Made by a program: the position numbers and the translations under genes | Virus record (IMG/VR): IMGVR_UViG_3300044522_000070 | Location: 1-34,714 of that record | DNA length: 34,714 nt | Strand: one strand, 5' to 3' | Source of the DNA: a virus | Shown here: positions 7,812 to 15,701 of the stretch, piece by piece | How positions within the stretch are numbered: the stretch's first letter is position 1 | Layout of the letters: each line of letters begins with the position of its first letter | Notes under the pieces: generated by a model | Told to the model about the DNA's origin: nothing | What the model saw: only the letters and a program-made list of their open reading frames with translations | Database searches by the model: none

Positions 7812-8843
7812 TTAGACTCCAACCAGACGCACGCCTGCAAACGGGTCACGCACGGTAGACACCATTCGGCGCTCGGCGTACAGCGTGATAAAGCCTGGTG
7901 CGCTTTGCTCCATTGCTTGCACAGTCATTTCTTCTACGTCTGCAATAGTCACAAACCTAGGCCAGTTAGCAAGATACATTGTAAATTTGCCAGCCGCAAC
8001 GGTTTCCATGTTTGGGTTTGCGATTACAGGCCAGCCAAAAATATTGTTTACTGCGCCGCCATCATCATCGCCAGTTTCTGCCAACAATCGGCTAGCGTTA
8101 CCGCTGCTTGCTGCTTTAAGTTGCCGCAAGTCGTGAATTGTGTCTGGGTGCATCATCCAAGCGCAGCCAGGCAAATTCCAATATTGTGCTGGGAAACTTT
8201 TTGCCATATTAACCAAATCATCGTACACAAAAGCAGCGCCGTTTTGCGATACCGTCAATATTGTGTGGATGCCGTCTGTAATTGCAGTGCCAGATGAGCC
8301 GTAAGCTGCCGAGCCGCTTGCATAATAATTTAGTCCACGTAGGCCATTGGTGCTGCCTGTGCTTGTCGTCGTAGAACCTGTTTGATCGTTGTTTAAGATC
8401 ATGCTTGCACCTTCAAGCTGTGCAAATTCCAGCATCATGTCTTCAACAAGCGTTTCATTCAAATAGTTAATGTCGCTCATTACCGCTGTTCGCACGGGCA
8501 AGCTGGCGCTGACTACTCGGGTTGGCAATTGCCAAATGCTGGTAGCAATGTTGGGTGAGCCAGTGTTTGGAGTTGCAGCGTAAAGCCAGGGGTTTGTGCT
8601 GTTGGCAGCGTTACCTGTTTTTGCGACAAACTGCACGCTAGAGCCAGCCGCAGGAATTACCCTAGACAATTCCCGGATTGGATTTGCAAATCGCAGTGCA
8701 GCAAAGGCGTTGTCAAAAAATGTGCGCCCACCAATTCCGTTTCCGGAACCAGTGAGGGCTGAGGCTTCGGTTAAATCAATCTTGACTGCATGGCCTTCGT
8801 GCAGCGTTTGCTTGATGCCCGACAAAATGCGTGCTGTAGTCAT
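7812..8843 (-). CDS. Second HK97-fold major capsid protein paralogue, no scaffold domain
   Basis: 343 residues, clearly related to the capsid protein just upstream: both share EASALTGSGNGIGGRT (residues 26-41 here, 105-120 there), SxxPVRTAxxxDI, a D-D/M-M-x-E-F-A-Q motif and a C-terminal PGxITxYxERR/KR-x-x-x-x-x-RDP ending. Here only about 25 residues precede the shared block, so the roughly 100-residue coiled-coil scaffold region is missing. DNA outside conserved residues has diverged, so this is an old duplication, not a recent copy. It may form special capsomers (pentons, or part of each hexamer) or a decorating layer. The frame is intact with no stops. Confidence 0.9.
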   Translation of the reverse strand: MTTARILSGIKQTLHEGHAVKIDLTEASALTGSGNGIGGRTFFDNAFAALRFANPIRELSRVIPAAGSSVQFVAKTGNAANSTNPWLYAATPNTGSPNIATSIWQLPTRVVSASLPVRTAVMSDINYLNETLVEDMMLEFAQLEGASMILNNDQTGSTTTSTGSTNGLRGLNYYASGSAAYGSSGTAITDGIHTILTVSQNGAAFVYDDLVNMAKSFPAQYWNLPGCAWMMHPDTIHDLRQLKAASSGNASRLLAETGDDDGGAVNNIFGWPVIANPNMETVAAGKFTMYLANWPRFVTIADVEEMTVQAMEQSAPGFITLYAERRMVSTVRDPFAGVRLVGV

Positions 8844-8903
8844 TTAATTTTCCCGAATGTTAAAAAAGGCAGGGAGAGTCCAACCTCCCCCTGCAATGGC
8901 AAC

Positions 8904-10244
8904 TTAGGTCGCAGTGCCAGTCGAGCGATAACGAATAATGGCGTTCGGGTCACGGATGCTGGTTGCCAGCCGTTTTTCACCATAAAAAGTAATCGATCCT
9001 GGGGTCGTCTGGTCGTAGCGGCGCATCACCATATCCATTCGATCAATAATGGTGTGTCCACGTTGGAAATCTCCAAAATACATTGGGTACATTGACGTAG
9101 TGCCTGCGCTGCCAGTAGTTGCTTGACTTGGGTTGTCAAGATACTTATTCATCACAACATTAAAGCCCAACAGTTGCCCAATAATGCCGTCTGGATTCAG
9201 AGATTCCATAGAGTTAAAAATCGGGCGCCCATTGGTGTCTTGCAAGCCACGGATAGCTTGTGCAAGCACAGGGTTGACCATAAAACAAGCGCTAGTTGTC
9301 CAATATTGCTGCGGCAGTGCGTAGCAAAGATTAATAACGTCTTTGTAAACAATGGCGTTGGCTCCTACCGTATTGACGTTTGAAGTTGTCTGATCGTAGG
9401 TAGCAATACTGTGCAAGCCGGTTGCGCTGCCCGTGCCGCTGGTGCCGTATGCCGCTGCGCTGGTAGTGCCGCCGGTATAGGTAGCATTTGCGCCAGGATA
9501 CTGATCTAGACCACGCAAACCGCTTGTGCCGCCGTAAGTGTTAGGCGAGTTTGTTTGGTCGCTGTTTTGTATCATGGACTGCGCTTCGGCCTGTGCAAAC
9601 TCCATCAACATATCGTCAACAATGGTGCCTTCCAGCCCGTCAATGTCGTCCAGTGCCGCAGTGCGTACTGGGAATTGAACGTTCAAGTCTTGCAGCACCA
9701 ATTGCCAAATGTTCATGTCCTGCGTAGTTGCAGAGCCGTTGTTTTGGACGGTATACCCCCAGGTTGCGCCAGCGTTGCCGGTTTTGCTGCGGAACTGATA
9801 GCTTGAGCCATCAGTAACAACGGTGCGACTTAGTCCACGCATTGGGTTTGCCAAACGCATTGCAGCAAACACAGGGTCATAGCCCGTGCGTCCACCGATA
9901 CCATTACCACTGCCGGTTAGCGCAGAGGCTTCGTTCATGTAGGCAAGATATTGGCTTTCATCGGCAAAAATCTTAAGTGCTTTTTCCACCCGATTGTTTG
10001 CAGAATAAAATGATTTCAGTTGTTCACGAACTGAGCGATTAACGTCACCGCGAGTTGTTTTGGCAATGCGGATAACGGCAGGCATTTGCAACGTGCTGAT
10101 TTTTGCCTCAAGCGCCGAGATTTTCTCGTTCATCTCATTTTTGGCGGTGTCAATTGCAGCAGTAGCTGCGCTGGTAACTTCAGCAATCTTGGCGGCGTTA
10201 GCGGCTTCAATAGCGTCGAGTTTTTCAATGATGACTTGGGACAT
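8904..10244 (-). CDS. HK97-type major capsid protein with N-terminal scaffold (delta) domain
   Basis: 446 residues. Residues 1-100 are a charged helical, coiled-coil region (EKLDAIEAANAAKIAEV ... NEMNEKISALEAKIS), the delta scaffold domain normally cut off by the prohead protease. The mature part begins around residue 104, just before the block EASALTGSGNGIGGRT, and has HK97-fold features such as FPVRTAALDDIDGLEGTIVDDMLMEFAQAEAQSMI and a C-terminal SITFYGEKRLATSIRDPNAI. The gene follows the protease directly, as expected. It is the likely main shell protein; see the paralogue downstream. Confidence 0.95.
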   Translation of the reverse strand: MSQVIIEKLDAIEAANAAKIAEVTSAATAAIDTAKNEMNEKISALEAKISTLQMPAVIRIAKTTRGDVNRSVREQLKSFYSANNRVEKALKIFADESQYLAYMNEASALTGSGNGIGGRTGYDPVFAAMRLANPMRGLSRTVVTDGSSYQFRSKTGNAGATWGYTVQNNGSATTQDMNIWQLVLQDLNVQFPVRTAALDDIDGLEGTIVDDMLMEFAQAEAQSMIQNSDQTNSPNTYGGTSGLRGLDQYPGANATYTGGTTSAAAYGTSGTGSATGLHSIATYDQTTSNVNTVGANAIVYKDVINLCYALPQQYWTTSACFMVNPVLAQAIRGLQDTNGRPIFNSMESLNPDGIIGQLLGFNVVMNKYLDNPSQATTGSAGTTSMYPMYFGDFQRGHTIIDRMDMVMRRYDQTTPGSITFYGEKRLATSIRDPNAIIRYRSTGTAT

Positions 10245-10246
10245 GA

Positions 10247-11002
10247 TTATTTCCTTAAACGGTTAGACAAAGTTTGCAGTAATTCCCGCTGCTCAAGGGC
10301 GGCGAGTATGGTTGCCTCCGCATCAGAATCGCTCTGAATCGGCGCAATTTCATTTGGGATTTGGACAACATCACGCTGTTCCAGCACCTTTTTGAAAGTC
10401 GATGCAGCGGCAACCGCATCACTCTTGGACAGTCCAGCATCACGCAGGCTTTGTTCCAAAATCTTCAGATTTGCAGACCCATCGGGCCTAAAATATTCCA
10501 GCTTGCTGACGCAGGCTTCGGGATTGTTAGGGTACATCACGACAGACACTTCCCGCAAACCGCCCTTTGTGATCTGGAAATATGCCTCATCAGATTGGTC
10601 TGGTTCGCCTTCAGCGTTGACCATCTGGTAAGTTTCCGCATACGCGCCAACAGATACCCCGCCAAACATAGCAGGGGATTCTTTCATCACGTTGTAAAGA
10701 TCGCTGCCCTGGGTGGTGTTGGTGTAGAGCCTGCCGCTGGCAGTCATGCCAGTGTCGTCAAACTCAAAGTGCATCCATTCGCCAACCGGGATTGCGTCTG
10801 CTGAGTGATTGACAAACATAGGCAACGGCCTGCCCATAGCCTCAAACTCTTTGGCCCAATCTGCAAAGCCTTCAGCTTGATAGTTAAACCTGCGCCCGTC
10901 TGCGCCTTCTCGCGGCCCCCAGCTTGTGACCCTGGCTTCAATTGTGCCGGGTTGCTGGTTGAGATTTAGTTTTGCTTCGCAGACGATTAACAGATCGTTC
11001 AT
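10247..11002 (-). CDS. Prohead maturation protease (HK97 gp4-like)
   Basis: 251 residues. Catalytic His is seen in MFVNHSADAIPVG (His66) and the nucleophile in FGGVSVGA (Ser117), followed by the GGLREVSVVMYP block that carries the third residue (near residues 148-153). This arrangement is the U35/S78 herpesvirus-protease-like fold of HK97 phages. The C-terminal 90 residues are helical and extend past the protease core, perhaps a scaffold tail. It would cleave the capsid delta domain and itself. Ribosome binding site GAGGT lies five bases before ATG. Confidence 0.95.
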   Translation of the reverse strand: MNDLLIVCEAKLNLNQQPGTIEARVTSWGPREGADGRRFNYQAEGFADWAKEFEAMGRPLPMFVNHSADAIPVGEWMHFEFDDTGMTASGRLYTNTTQGSDLYNVMKESPAMFGGVSVGAYAETYQMVNAEGEPDQSDEAYFQITKGGLREVSVVMYPNNPEACVSKLEYFRPDGSANLKILEQSLRDAGLSKSDAVAAASTFKKVLEQRDVVQIPNEIAPIQSDSDAEATILAALEQRELLQTLSNRLRK

Positions 11003-11120
11003 GGATTACCTCGGTTGTTTTGGTTTTATCCATATCGTGTATTGTCTGCGGCTTCTGCGGCTTTTTTTGCTTGAACTTTGCGAGCAGCATTGCCAGTTCG
11101 TACGGGGTCTTATTTGCCAA
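10938..11120 (-). CDS. Small basic protein between portal and protease (TTG start), tentative
   Basis: 60 codons from a TTG at 11120, inside the last codons of the portal gene, through the 107-base gap and 65 bases into the protease gene in another frame. AAGGA lies nine bases before the TTG. The product is Lys/Arg/Thr-rich (LAKFKQKKPQKPQ) with a helical start. Absence of stops over the gap is the main reason to think it is used. It might be a small head or DNA-binding protein. It may also just be a gap. Confidence 0.35.
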   Translation of the reverse strand: MANKTPYELAMLLAKFKQKKPQKPQTIHDMDKTKTTEVIHERSVNRLRSKTKSQPATRHN

Positions 11121-12498
11121 TGTTCATTTTCCTTGTCTGACCACCACCGCCGCCGCCAGTATCTTGCGGACTGCTGCCAGGAATTGTATCAGCAGGTTTG
11201 CCTGCTTTCAATTCGTCGCCACCGTCCATGTTTTTCATGCCAAGATATTCCCGTGCCTCATTTGCGGTCATTATGCCAGCATTAACACCAGCTACTGAAA
11301 AATTCATTTGGTCTACCGGTGAACCTCGCAAAAATGCCCTTGTGTCAAATTCTACACACAAATTTGGATATCCAACAAGCAAGTGCTGTTTCAGTTTTTG
11401 CTGGACATTGACAATCAGCGGGTACATACTGGATTTGTAGAATTCATCCAGCATGGTCTGAGTGTTGTTGTATTTCTGGTCGGCAATGCCAATCATTGCT
11501 GGCGGCACGCCAAACAATCCGCAAATGCGTTTCATGGTCTGCTCTTTTAGCTTGGCACAATCCGTGTCTTGCAGCGTCAGCATATCCAGCGGCTGGTATT
11601 TCATGCCCTGATCTAGCAACATTCCCTGCCCTGGCTTGCTGGGGTCTGCGTTGCGGCTGCCTGTCATTGATGACCATGCTTCTTTGAGCCGTGCTGCTAT
11701 TTCTTTGTATTTGCCATCAGGGATGACGTTTTCGGTAACAAACATTCCGCTAGGCTTGGCACCGTTTTGCATGACGTAGTTGGCGTAAAGGTCAATGTCT
11801 TGGTCTAGGCCAATCAATTCTGCTGCCAAAATGCCTTTGTTAAAACCGCCATTTCCCTGCCAAGCAGCATCTACCAAGTGCATAACTTGATGTGCTGCAA
11901 GCGGTTCGTCCCGATTAAATCCGTAGGCTGGCGTACTTAGTCTGTAGCTAGGGTATCTGGTTACATTTACTGTTGTACTGATTAAAGTGCTGTCAAAAAC
12001 GTACATTTCCAGCGGGGTTTGGGTGCTGCTTTCTTGGTCTTTGCGCCACCACAGAATGTAAACCTCGCCCGATAACTCATGCCACATGATGTACTGGTAG
12101 AAAAACTCGTAGGCACTTTGAAAATTGTTGGGGTTGTTTAGCAGGTAGGCCACTTGTTTGGCTTTGGCTTTATCCCTAGCACTTACCTCTGGGCTTTTAA
12201 CAGCATCGTGGTAGCTGCCACCGTCCATCTCGCACATAATGCGGATTGGCAGTTGAGCCATTGCCCTGGCTTTGGCTCCTACGCACGCCATGATGGTCGA
12301 ATTACGACTCATCATGCTCATGTCTACGGGTCTGCCAGCGTCTGTGCTGCTGCCTGTGGTGACGTAGAGAATCTGACTGTTGGCGCTGTTGTATTTGTTG
12401 CTGCTGCCCCACAATACATTGTTGCCAAGGGCAGTCTGCCCAAACATTGAATTAGATTCTTTGCTTGTTTTTTGTTTGAAAATGTCAAATAAAGCCAT
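11110..12498 (-). CDS. Portal protein (HK97 family)
   Basis: 462 residues. Typical features: an N-terminal VDMSMMSRNSTIMACVGAKARAMAQLPI strand-helix, the NNPNNFQSAYEFFYQYIMW block, a HLVDAAWQGNGGFNKGILAAELIGLDQDIDLYANYVMQNGAKPSGMF core, and the LKEQTMKRICGLFGVPPAMIGI crown/stem motif with YNNTQTMLDEFYKSSMYPLI. These are diagnostic of HK97-type portals. It ends in a Gly-rich DTGGGGGGQTRK tail. It forms the dodecameric DNA gate at one capsid vertex. Order TerL-portal-protease-capsid is standard. Confidence 0.96.
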   Translation of the reverse strand: MALFDIFKQKTSKESNSMFGQTALGNNVLWGSSNKYNSANSQILYVTTGSSTDAGRPVDMSMMSRNSTIMACVGAKARAMAQLPIRIMCEMDGGSYHDAVKSPEVSARDKAKAKQVAYLLNNPNNFQSAYEFFYQYIMWHELSGEVYILWWRKDQESSTQTPLEMYVFDSTLISTTVNVTRYPSYRLSTPAYGFNRDEPLAAHQVMHLVDAAWQGNGGFNKGILAAELIGLDQDIDLYANYVMQNGAKPSGMFVTENVIPDGKYKEIAARLKEAWSSMTGSRNADPSKPGQGMLLDQGMKYQPLDMLTLQDTDCAKLKEQTMKRICGLFGVPPAMIGIADQKYNNTQTMLDEFYKSSMYPLIVNVQQKLKQHLLVGYPNLCVEFDTRAFLRGSPVDQMNFSVAGVNAGIMTANEAREYLGMKNMDGGDELKAGKPADTIPGSSPQDTGGGGGGQTRKMNIGK

Positions 12499-12507
12499 GA
12501 TTTCCCT

Positions 12508-14169
12508 TTAAAAAGTTCTGAAACCAAAACCTGATTGTACGGGATTGTCTAAATTGCAGTGCATACTAATGATGAGCGATATGATGCCGTCCACCTTGGC
12601 AGACTTGTCAGCTTCGTTTTTCCGCACTTTGACGTTTCCATTCACATCTTCGTAAACTTCGCAGTTTCCAAGCTGCCAGCCAACAAATGGATTGCCATCG
12701 TGCTTGATACTGTATTGCATCAGCAATTTTTCCACGTGCTTGCTTGGGTTGCTCAATACCGCCATGCCTTGGCCCACTTTTTTTAGCGGCAGGCCAGCAT
12801 CGTTGAGCCGAGCCACTAAGCTGGCAGCGTTGTAGGCGTCAAAGCCAATTTCTTTTACTTCGTACTTTTCGCACTGCTTGAGGATGTACTCGCTGATTTC
12901 TCGGTCATCCATCACATTGCCCTGTGTAATGTGCAAAATGCCTGATTTTTGAGCCATTGCAAAAATATCGCCGTAGTGCTTAGGAATTAAATCGTAGCCG
13001 TCTGACGGCAAGAAAAACTTAAACTCGGCTTCGTAGTCATCATCACTGAATCGCTTGAGCGTGCAAACTGCGTTTAAGTCACGGGTAGCTGCAAGGTCGA
13101 ACCCAATGAATACTGCTTCGGGCTGTCTATCAGGCACCAGGGCGCATTTAGCGTCATCCCAATATGCACGGTCCACCCAGGCTGAATTTGCGCTCACGTA
13201 GACGTTTAGCGTCTTGCAAAGAAATTCGTTTAGGGCGGCAGGCTTGTGCTTTGCCATTTCTGCCCGTTCAGCGATTGCTGATTCAAAAACTGATATGCCG
13301 TGCATTGGATTTGCTTTTGCCCAAGTGCTTGGGTCACGCCAATCATCGCCAGCGTCCAGGCTGTACAGCAGGCCAAACCAGTGCGGGTTATCAGTGGCCT
13401 CGCCCGTCAGCATGGATTCCATCAAGGTTAAATCTTCGTGAAATTTGGTTTCTTTGGTAAAACTGGCGGTGGTGATATAAATTCGCAACGGGTTAAGCCT
13501 GGCAACCATGCCTGAGTGCAGTACTTCAATACTGTTGCGGTCAACAATCTGGGCGGCTTCGTCCACAATAGCGCAGGCTGGATTCATGCCATCGCCTGTT
13601 TTTTTGGTGTCCCTGGACAATGCCTTGAATACTGTCTGACTATCGCCTGCTTTGGTAATCTGATGGCGGCTGACGTTGTACAGGGCAGCAATATTTTGCG
13701 GCATGGCTTCTACAAACCCTGTGGCGGCATGAAACACAATCCCGGCTTGCTCCCTGGTTGTTGCCAGCGTATAAACCTCTGCGCCTGCCTCGCCCCAGAT
13801 TAATTCGTACAGGGCGATAACTGCGGTTAGTGTAGATTTGCCAGCTTTGCGGGGTACAAACACAATCACATCTGTGACCATGCGCTGGGCTTTGTTTCGT
13901 TTGTTCCTGAACCCGTAAATGGCGCAGATTATAAATAGCTGCCACGGTTCCAGCACTAGCAACTTGCCTGCGTCTGGGCCTTTTGTATGACGCAACTCGC
14001 TGGCAAACATTAAAAAATGTTTTACAAAATCAGCGTGAAATTCGTATGCCCAGGTTTTATCTTCAATCTGATTTAAAAACCGCTGGCAAGCAAGCGTGAC
14101 GTTACGGCAAACTGGTATCTCGCCTTTGACTACTCGCACGGCATATAAAATGCCATCTTCAAAGTTCAC
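12508..14169 (-). CDS. Terminase large subunit
   Basis: 553 residues. Walker A is VPRKAGKST (residues 105-113), Walker B and catalytic Glu are CAIVDEAAQ (Asp203, Glu204), the coupling motif is YITTASFTKE (231-240), and the nuclease domain starts with VFIGFDLAATRDLNAV (Asp358 as metal ligand). This matches the HK97/P27-type terminases that pack DNA from cos sites with overhangs. Starts with ATG overlapping the small subunit stop by four bases. It pumps DNA through the portal and cuts it. Confidence 0.97.
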   Translation of the reverse strand: MNFEDGILYAVRVVKGEIPVCRNVTLACQRFLNQIEDKTWAYEFHADFVKHFLMFASELRHTKGPDAGKLLVLEPWQLFIICAIYGFRNKRNKAQRMVTDVIVFVPRKAGKSTLTAVIALYELIWGEAGAEVYTLATTREQAGIVFHAATGFVEAMPQNIAALYNVSRHQITKAGDSQTVFKALSRDTKKTGDGMNPACAIVDEAAQIVDRNSIEVLHSGMVARLNPLRIYITTASFTKETKFHEDLTLMESMLTGEATDNPHWFGLLYSLDAGDDWRDPSTWAKANPMHGISVFESAIAERAEMAKHKPAALNEFLCKTLNVYVSANSAWVDRAYWDDAKCALVPDRQPEAVFIGFDLAATRDLNAVCTLKRFSDDDYEAEFKFFLPSDGYDLIPKHYGDIFAMAQKSGILHITQGNVMDDREISEYILKQCEKYEVKEIGFDAYNAASLVARLNDAGLPLKKVGQGMAVLSNPSKHVEKLLMQYSIKHDGNPFVGWQLGNCEVYEDVNGNVKVRKNEADKSAKVDGIISLIISMHCNLDNPVQSGFGFRTF

Positions 14170-14621
14170 GGGCCAGCCATCAATGCAGCAAATTTGCCGC
14201 TTTCAACTTTGTTGGTTGCTAGCCTGCCCCTGGGTGTTAGCCCTAATTCGTTCATTATCATAATGGCTCGGCCTAGCGCCCGTTCGCCTGTTGTCAAGTA
14301 TGGGTTTGTGCCAACTGTTGCCCCGGCATTAAATTTAGTCACTGGCCCACCGGCTCTTGCGCCTTTGATGCACTTAACAAAAACGTCAAGTTGAAAAGCT
14401 AAAGCGCCAAGCAGGTGCTGATCTTGCGCCGAGCCAATACCGTAGGTATCCCAAAGAAAATCTGCGGTCGTGGTAATAAAAACATCCATGTCCCAAAGGT
14501 CAGGGTCGTCAAGCCAAACGGGTTTAGGTATACGTTGACGTATGGCCTCGGGCAGCGGCTTGCCTTTGTGCTCGGCTTTGGTGCCGTGGACGATGTGAAG
14601 TTCAGGTGGAAGTCGGTTCAT
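14166..14621 (-). CDS. Terminase small subunit (P27 family)
   Basis: 151 residues. Start GTKAEHKGKPLPE, the GSAQDQHLLGALAFQLDVFVKCIKGARAGGPV helical core and GATVGTNPYLTTGERALGRAIMIMNELGLTPRGRLA (the conserved L-G-L-T-P-x-x-R-x-R/L end) are hallmarks of the P27 family. It recognises the packaging site and delivers it to the large subunit. P27-type small subunits are commonly preceded by an HNH endonuclease gene, as here, and such phages usually have 3' overhang cos ends. Confidence 0.93.
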   Translation of the reverse strand: MNRLPPELHIVHGTKAEHKGKPLPEAIRQRIPKPVWLDDPDLWDMDVFITTTADFLWDTYGIGSAQDQHLLGALAFQLDVFVKCIKGARAGGPVTKFNAGATVGTNPYLTTGERALGRAIMIMNELGLTPRGRLATNKVESGKFAALMAGP

Positions 14622-14767
14622 GCAAAGAATCGTATCAGATTTTGATTGAGGCCCCCTTCCCCAACCCCTTTTGCGGGGAAAGCGGTTCGCGCTTGCTTTA
14701 CAGCAAACCCAAAATATTTAAGTTTCTAGCCTTTTTTAGCCTAATTTTGTCAATTTTTGTCAATTTG
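14622..14767. other. 146-base non-coding gap upstream of TerS; candidate cos/packaging region
   Basis: No gene seen. On the - strand it has TTGACA-like repeats (14750-14766), an A+T-rich run and aggctaaaaaaggcta direct repeats, then a G+C-rich block with a CCCCGCAAAAGGGG hairpin and a C/G-tract close to the TerS start. In HNH/P27-terminase phages the cos site usually lies in this gap. I cannot see the cut site itself. Confidence 0.35.
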
Positions 14768-15202
14768 TCAGCCTGTGCGCCCATTTTGGTGCATTGCATA
14801 TTGGTAGTCGTCCTGGGTGTATGCCTTCTCGCCTTCCATTGTCCAATGTAGGTAGTTACCCTTACGCTCTTGGCCTGTCTTGTGACTGTGATCTGCATGA
14901 CAAAGGGATTGGAAGATGTTATGCAGAAAGGCGTGCTGGCCTATATGCTTCCACGGAAATACGTGGTCTACGTGCTGTGCTGCCTCTACACGCCCTCTAG
15001 ATAAGCAGGCTTGGCATAAGGGCTGAATGGATAGCTGGCGGCGTCTGATGCTGCGCCAGGCCGGTGTTTGGTAGATGCTGTCAGTCTGTCTAGCGTCTAG
15101 GTTGTCTTTGCCGCCGTGTTTGATGCAGTAGCTGTTCAGCTTGCTTCTTGGTTCCTTGCAGCCTAGTTCACCGCATTTAAGGTTGCTCGGGTATGTCGGC
15201 AT
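14768..15202 (-). CDS. HNH endonuclease
   Basis: 144 residues. The nuclease core is CQAC (63-66), HVDHVFPW (77-84) with Asp79-His80, the HN at 94-95 and CHADHSHKTG (101-110). The N-terminus has an extra Cys/His group (Cys10, Cys15, Cys26, His29) that could bind another zinc. HNH proteins next to TerS are needed for cos cleavage in HK97-like and related phages, working with the terminase. This gene lies directly upstream of TerS. Start is ATG at 15202, six bases after the stop of a 22-codon ORF (15209-15277), so translation may be coupled. Confidence 0.92.
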   Translation of the reverse strand: MPTYPSNLKCGELGCKEPRSKLNSYCIKHGGKDNLDARQTDSIYQTPAWRSIRRRQLSIQPLCQACLSRGRVEAAQHVDHVFPWKHIGQHAFLHNIFQSLCHADHSHKTGQERKGNYLHWTMEGEKAYTQDDYQYAMHQNGRTG

Positions 15203-15570
15203 TATTTGTTAGGCATAGGACAAGCCAATCGGGTGATATCCCCAACTTTGGCTATCCTTTCGGACTACCACCCCCATAAGGTCTAGGTTCTATTTCCAGA
15301 GCGCCCTATATCGTTGGGCTAGCCGTCACATCACCACGTTTGCTCTGTTCCTGTGATACCCCTAGCAAGTTCACGCGCTGGCTTGTCAGTAAAGCGCATC
15401 TCTTTTCTCGATAGCCACCGGGACATAGGTGCATTGTTTTGCCATCAGCAATCGGTACTGGAACGCAAAAAGCCACTTTCTACTGCGTTCTGATGGTGCA
15501 ACATCATTTCCCTTGAAGGGGTAACGCATGAGAAAATGGCCTCATGTTGTCTTGTGTTGCACCACTTGAC
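15203..15570 (-). ncRNA. Structured late leader region, no clear gene (candidate regulatory RNA)
   Basis: About 370 bases between the nin-type genes and HNH. Read as - strand RNA: a perfect 10-bp stem (15555-15564 with 15494-15503) holds two inner hairpins (CATGAG 15541-15546/15527-15532; CCCTT/AAGGG near 15509-15519). Next is a 7-bp stem (15484-15490 with 15461-15467). Near the HNH start an 8-bp stem (15266-15273 with 15231-15238, one G-U) encloses a GUCC-GAAA-GGAU tetraloop hairpin. A second helix (AGCCAA 15248-15253 with UUGGCU 15223-15228) would compete with it. Two 22-codon ORFs (15331-15399, 15209-15277) also lie here. No tRNA fits. Function unknown; antitermination (put-like), a 6S-like short RNA or attenuation are options. 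Confidence 0.45.
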
Positions 15571-15701
15571 GGGTTTATTGTATCAGTTTTACATACCAAA
15601 TTAAATATTTCGTACCGTCCGCAACTTTTGCAGTGCCAAGCCTCACGGTTTTTTGTCAAATCGTGTTGCGTTATGTCTCCACCGCATTGGCAAATTCTCA
15701 A
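15504..15701 (-). CDS. Small zinc-ribbon protein (TTG start)
   Basis: 65 codons from TTG at 15701, whose TTGA overlaps the stop of the DUF1364 gene; GAAGG lies seven bases before it. Residues Cys4-x-Cys6 and Cys24-x2-Cys27 make a zinc ribbon like those of small nin-region and late-regulatory proteins. The downstream half is Pro/Ser-rich and overlaps the candidate promoter at 15577-15605 and the first stem of the leader RNA. A longer form in the same frame opens at 15902 but overlaps the DUF1364 gene. Function not known; perhaps DNA or RNA binding. Confidence 0.5.
   Translation of the reverse strand: MRICQCGGDITQHDLTKNREAWHCKSCGRYEIFNLVCKTDTINPSSGATQDNMRPFSHALPLQGK
15577..15605 (-). promoter_or_regulatory. 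Candidate late promoter (- strand)
   Basis: On the - strand TTTAAT (15605-15600) and TACAAT (15582-15577) are separated by 17 bases; the -10 matches 5 of 6 and the -35 only 3 of 6. Transcription would begin near 15570, five bases before the 10-bp stem of the structured leader. It stands where lambda has its late promoter PR'. It lies inside the small zinc-ribbon gene. Confidence 0.35.

Noticed and set aside
15203-15570. tRNA or group I intron in the leader
   Set aside because: A T-loop-like GGTTCTATT and a GAUAUAG-like stretch were seen, but stems do not match tRNA, and no intron core pairings (P3, P7) or interrupted gene could be found.
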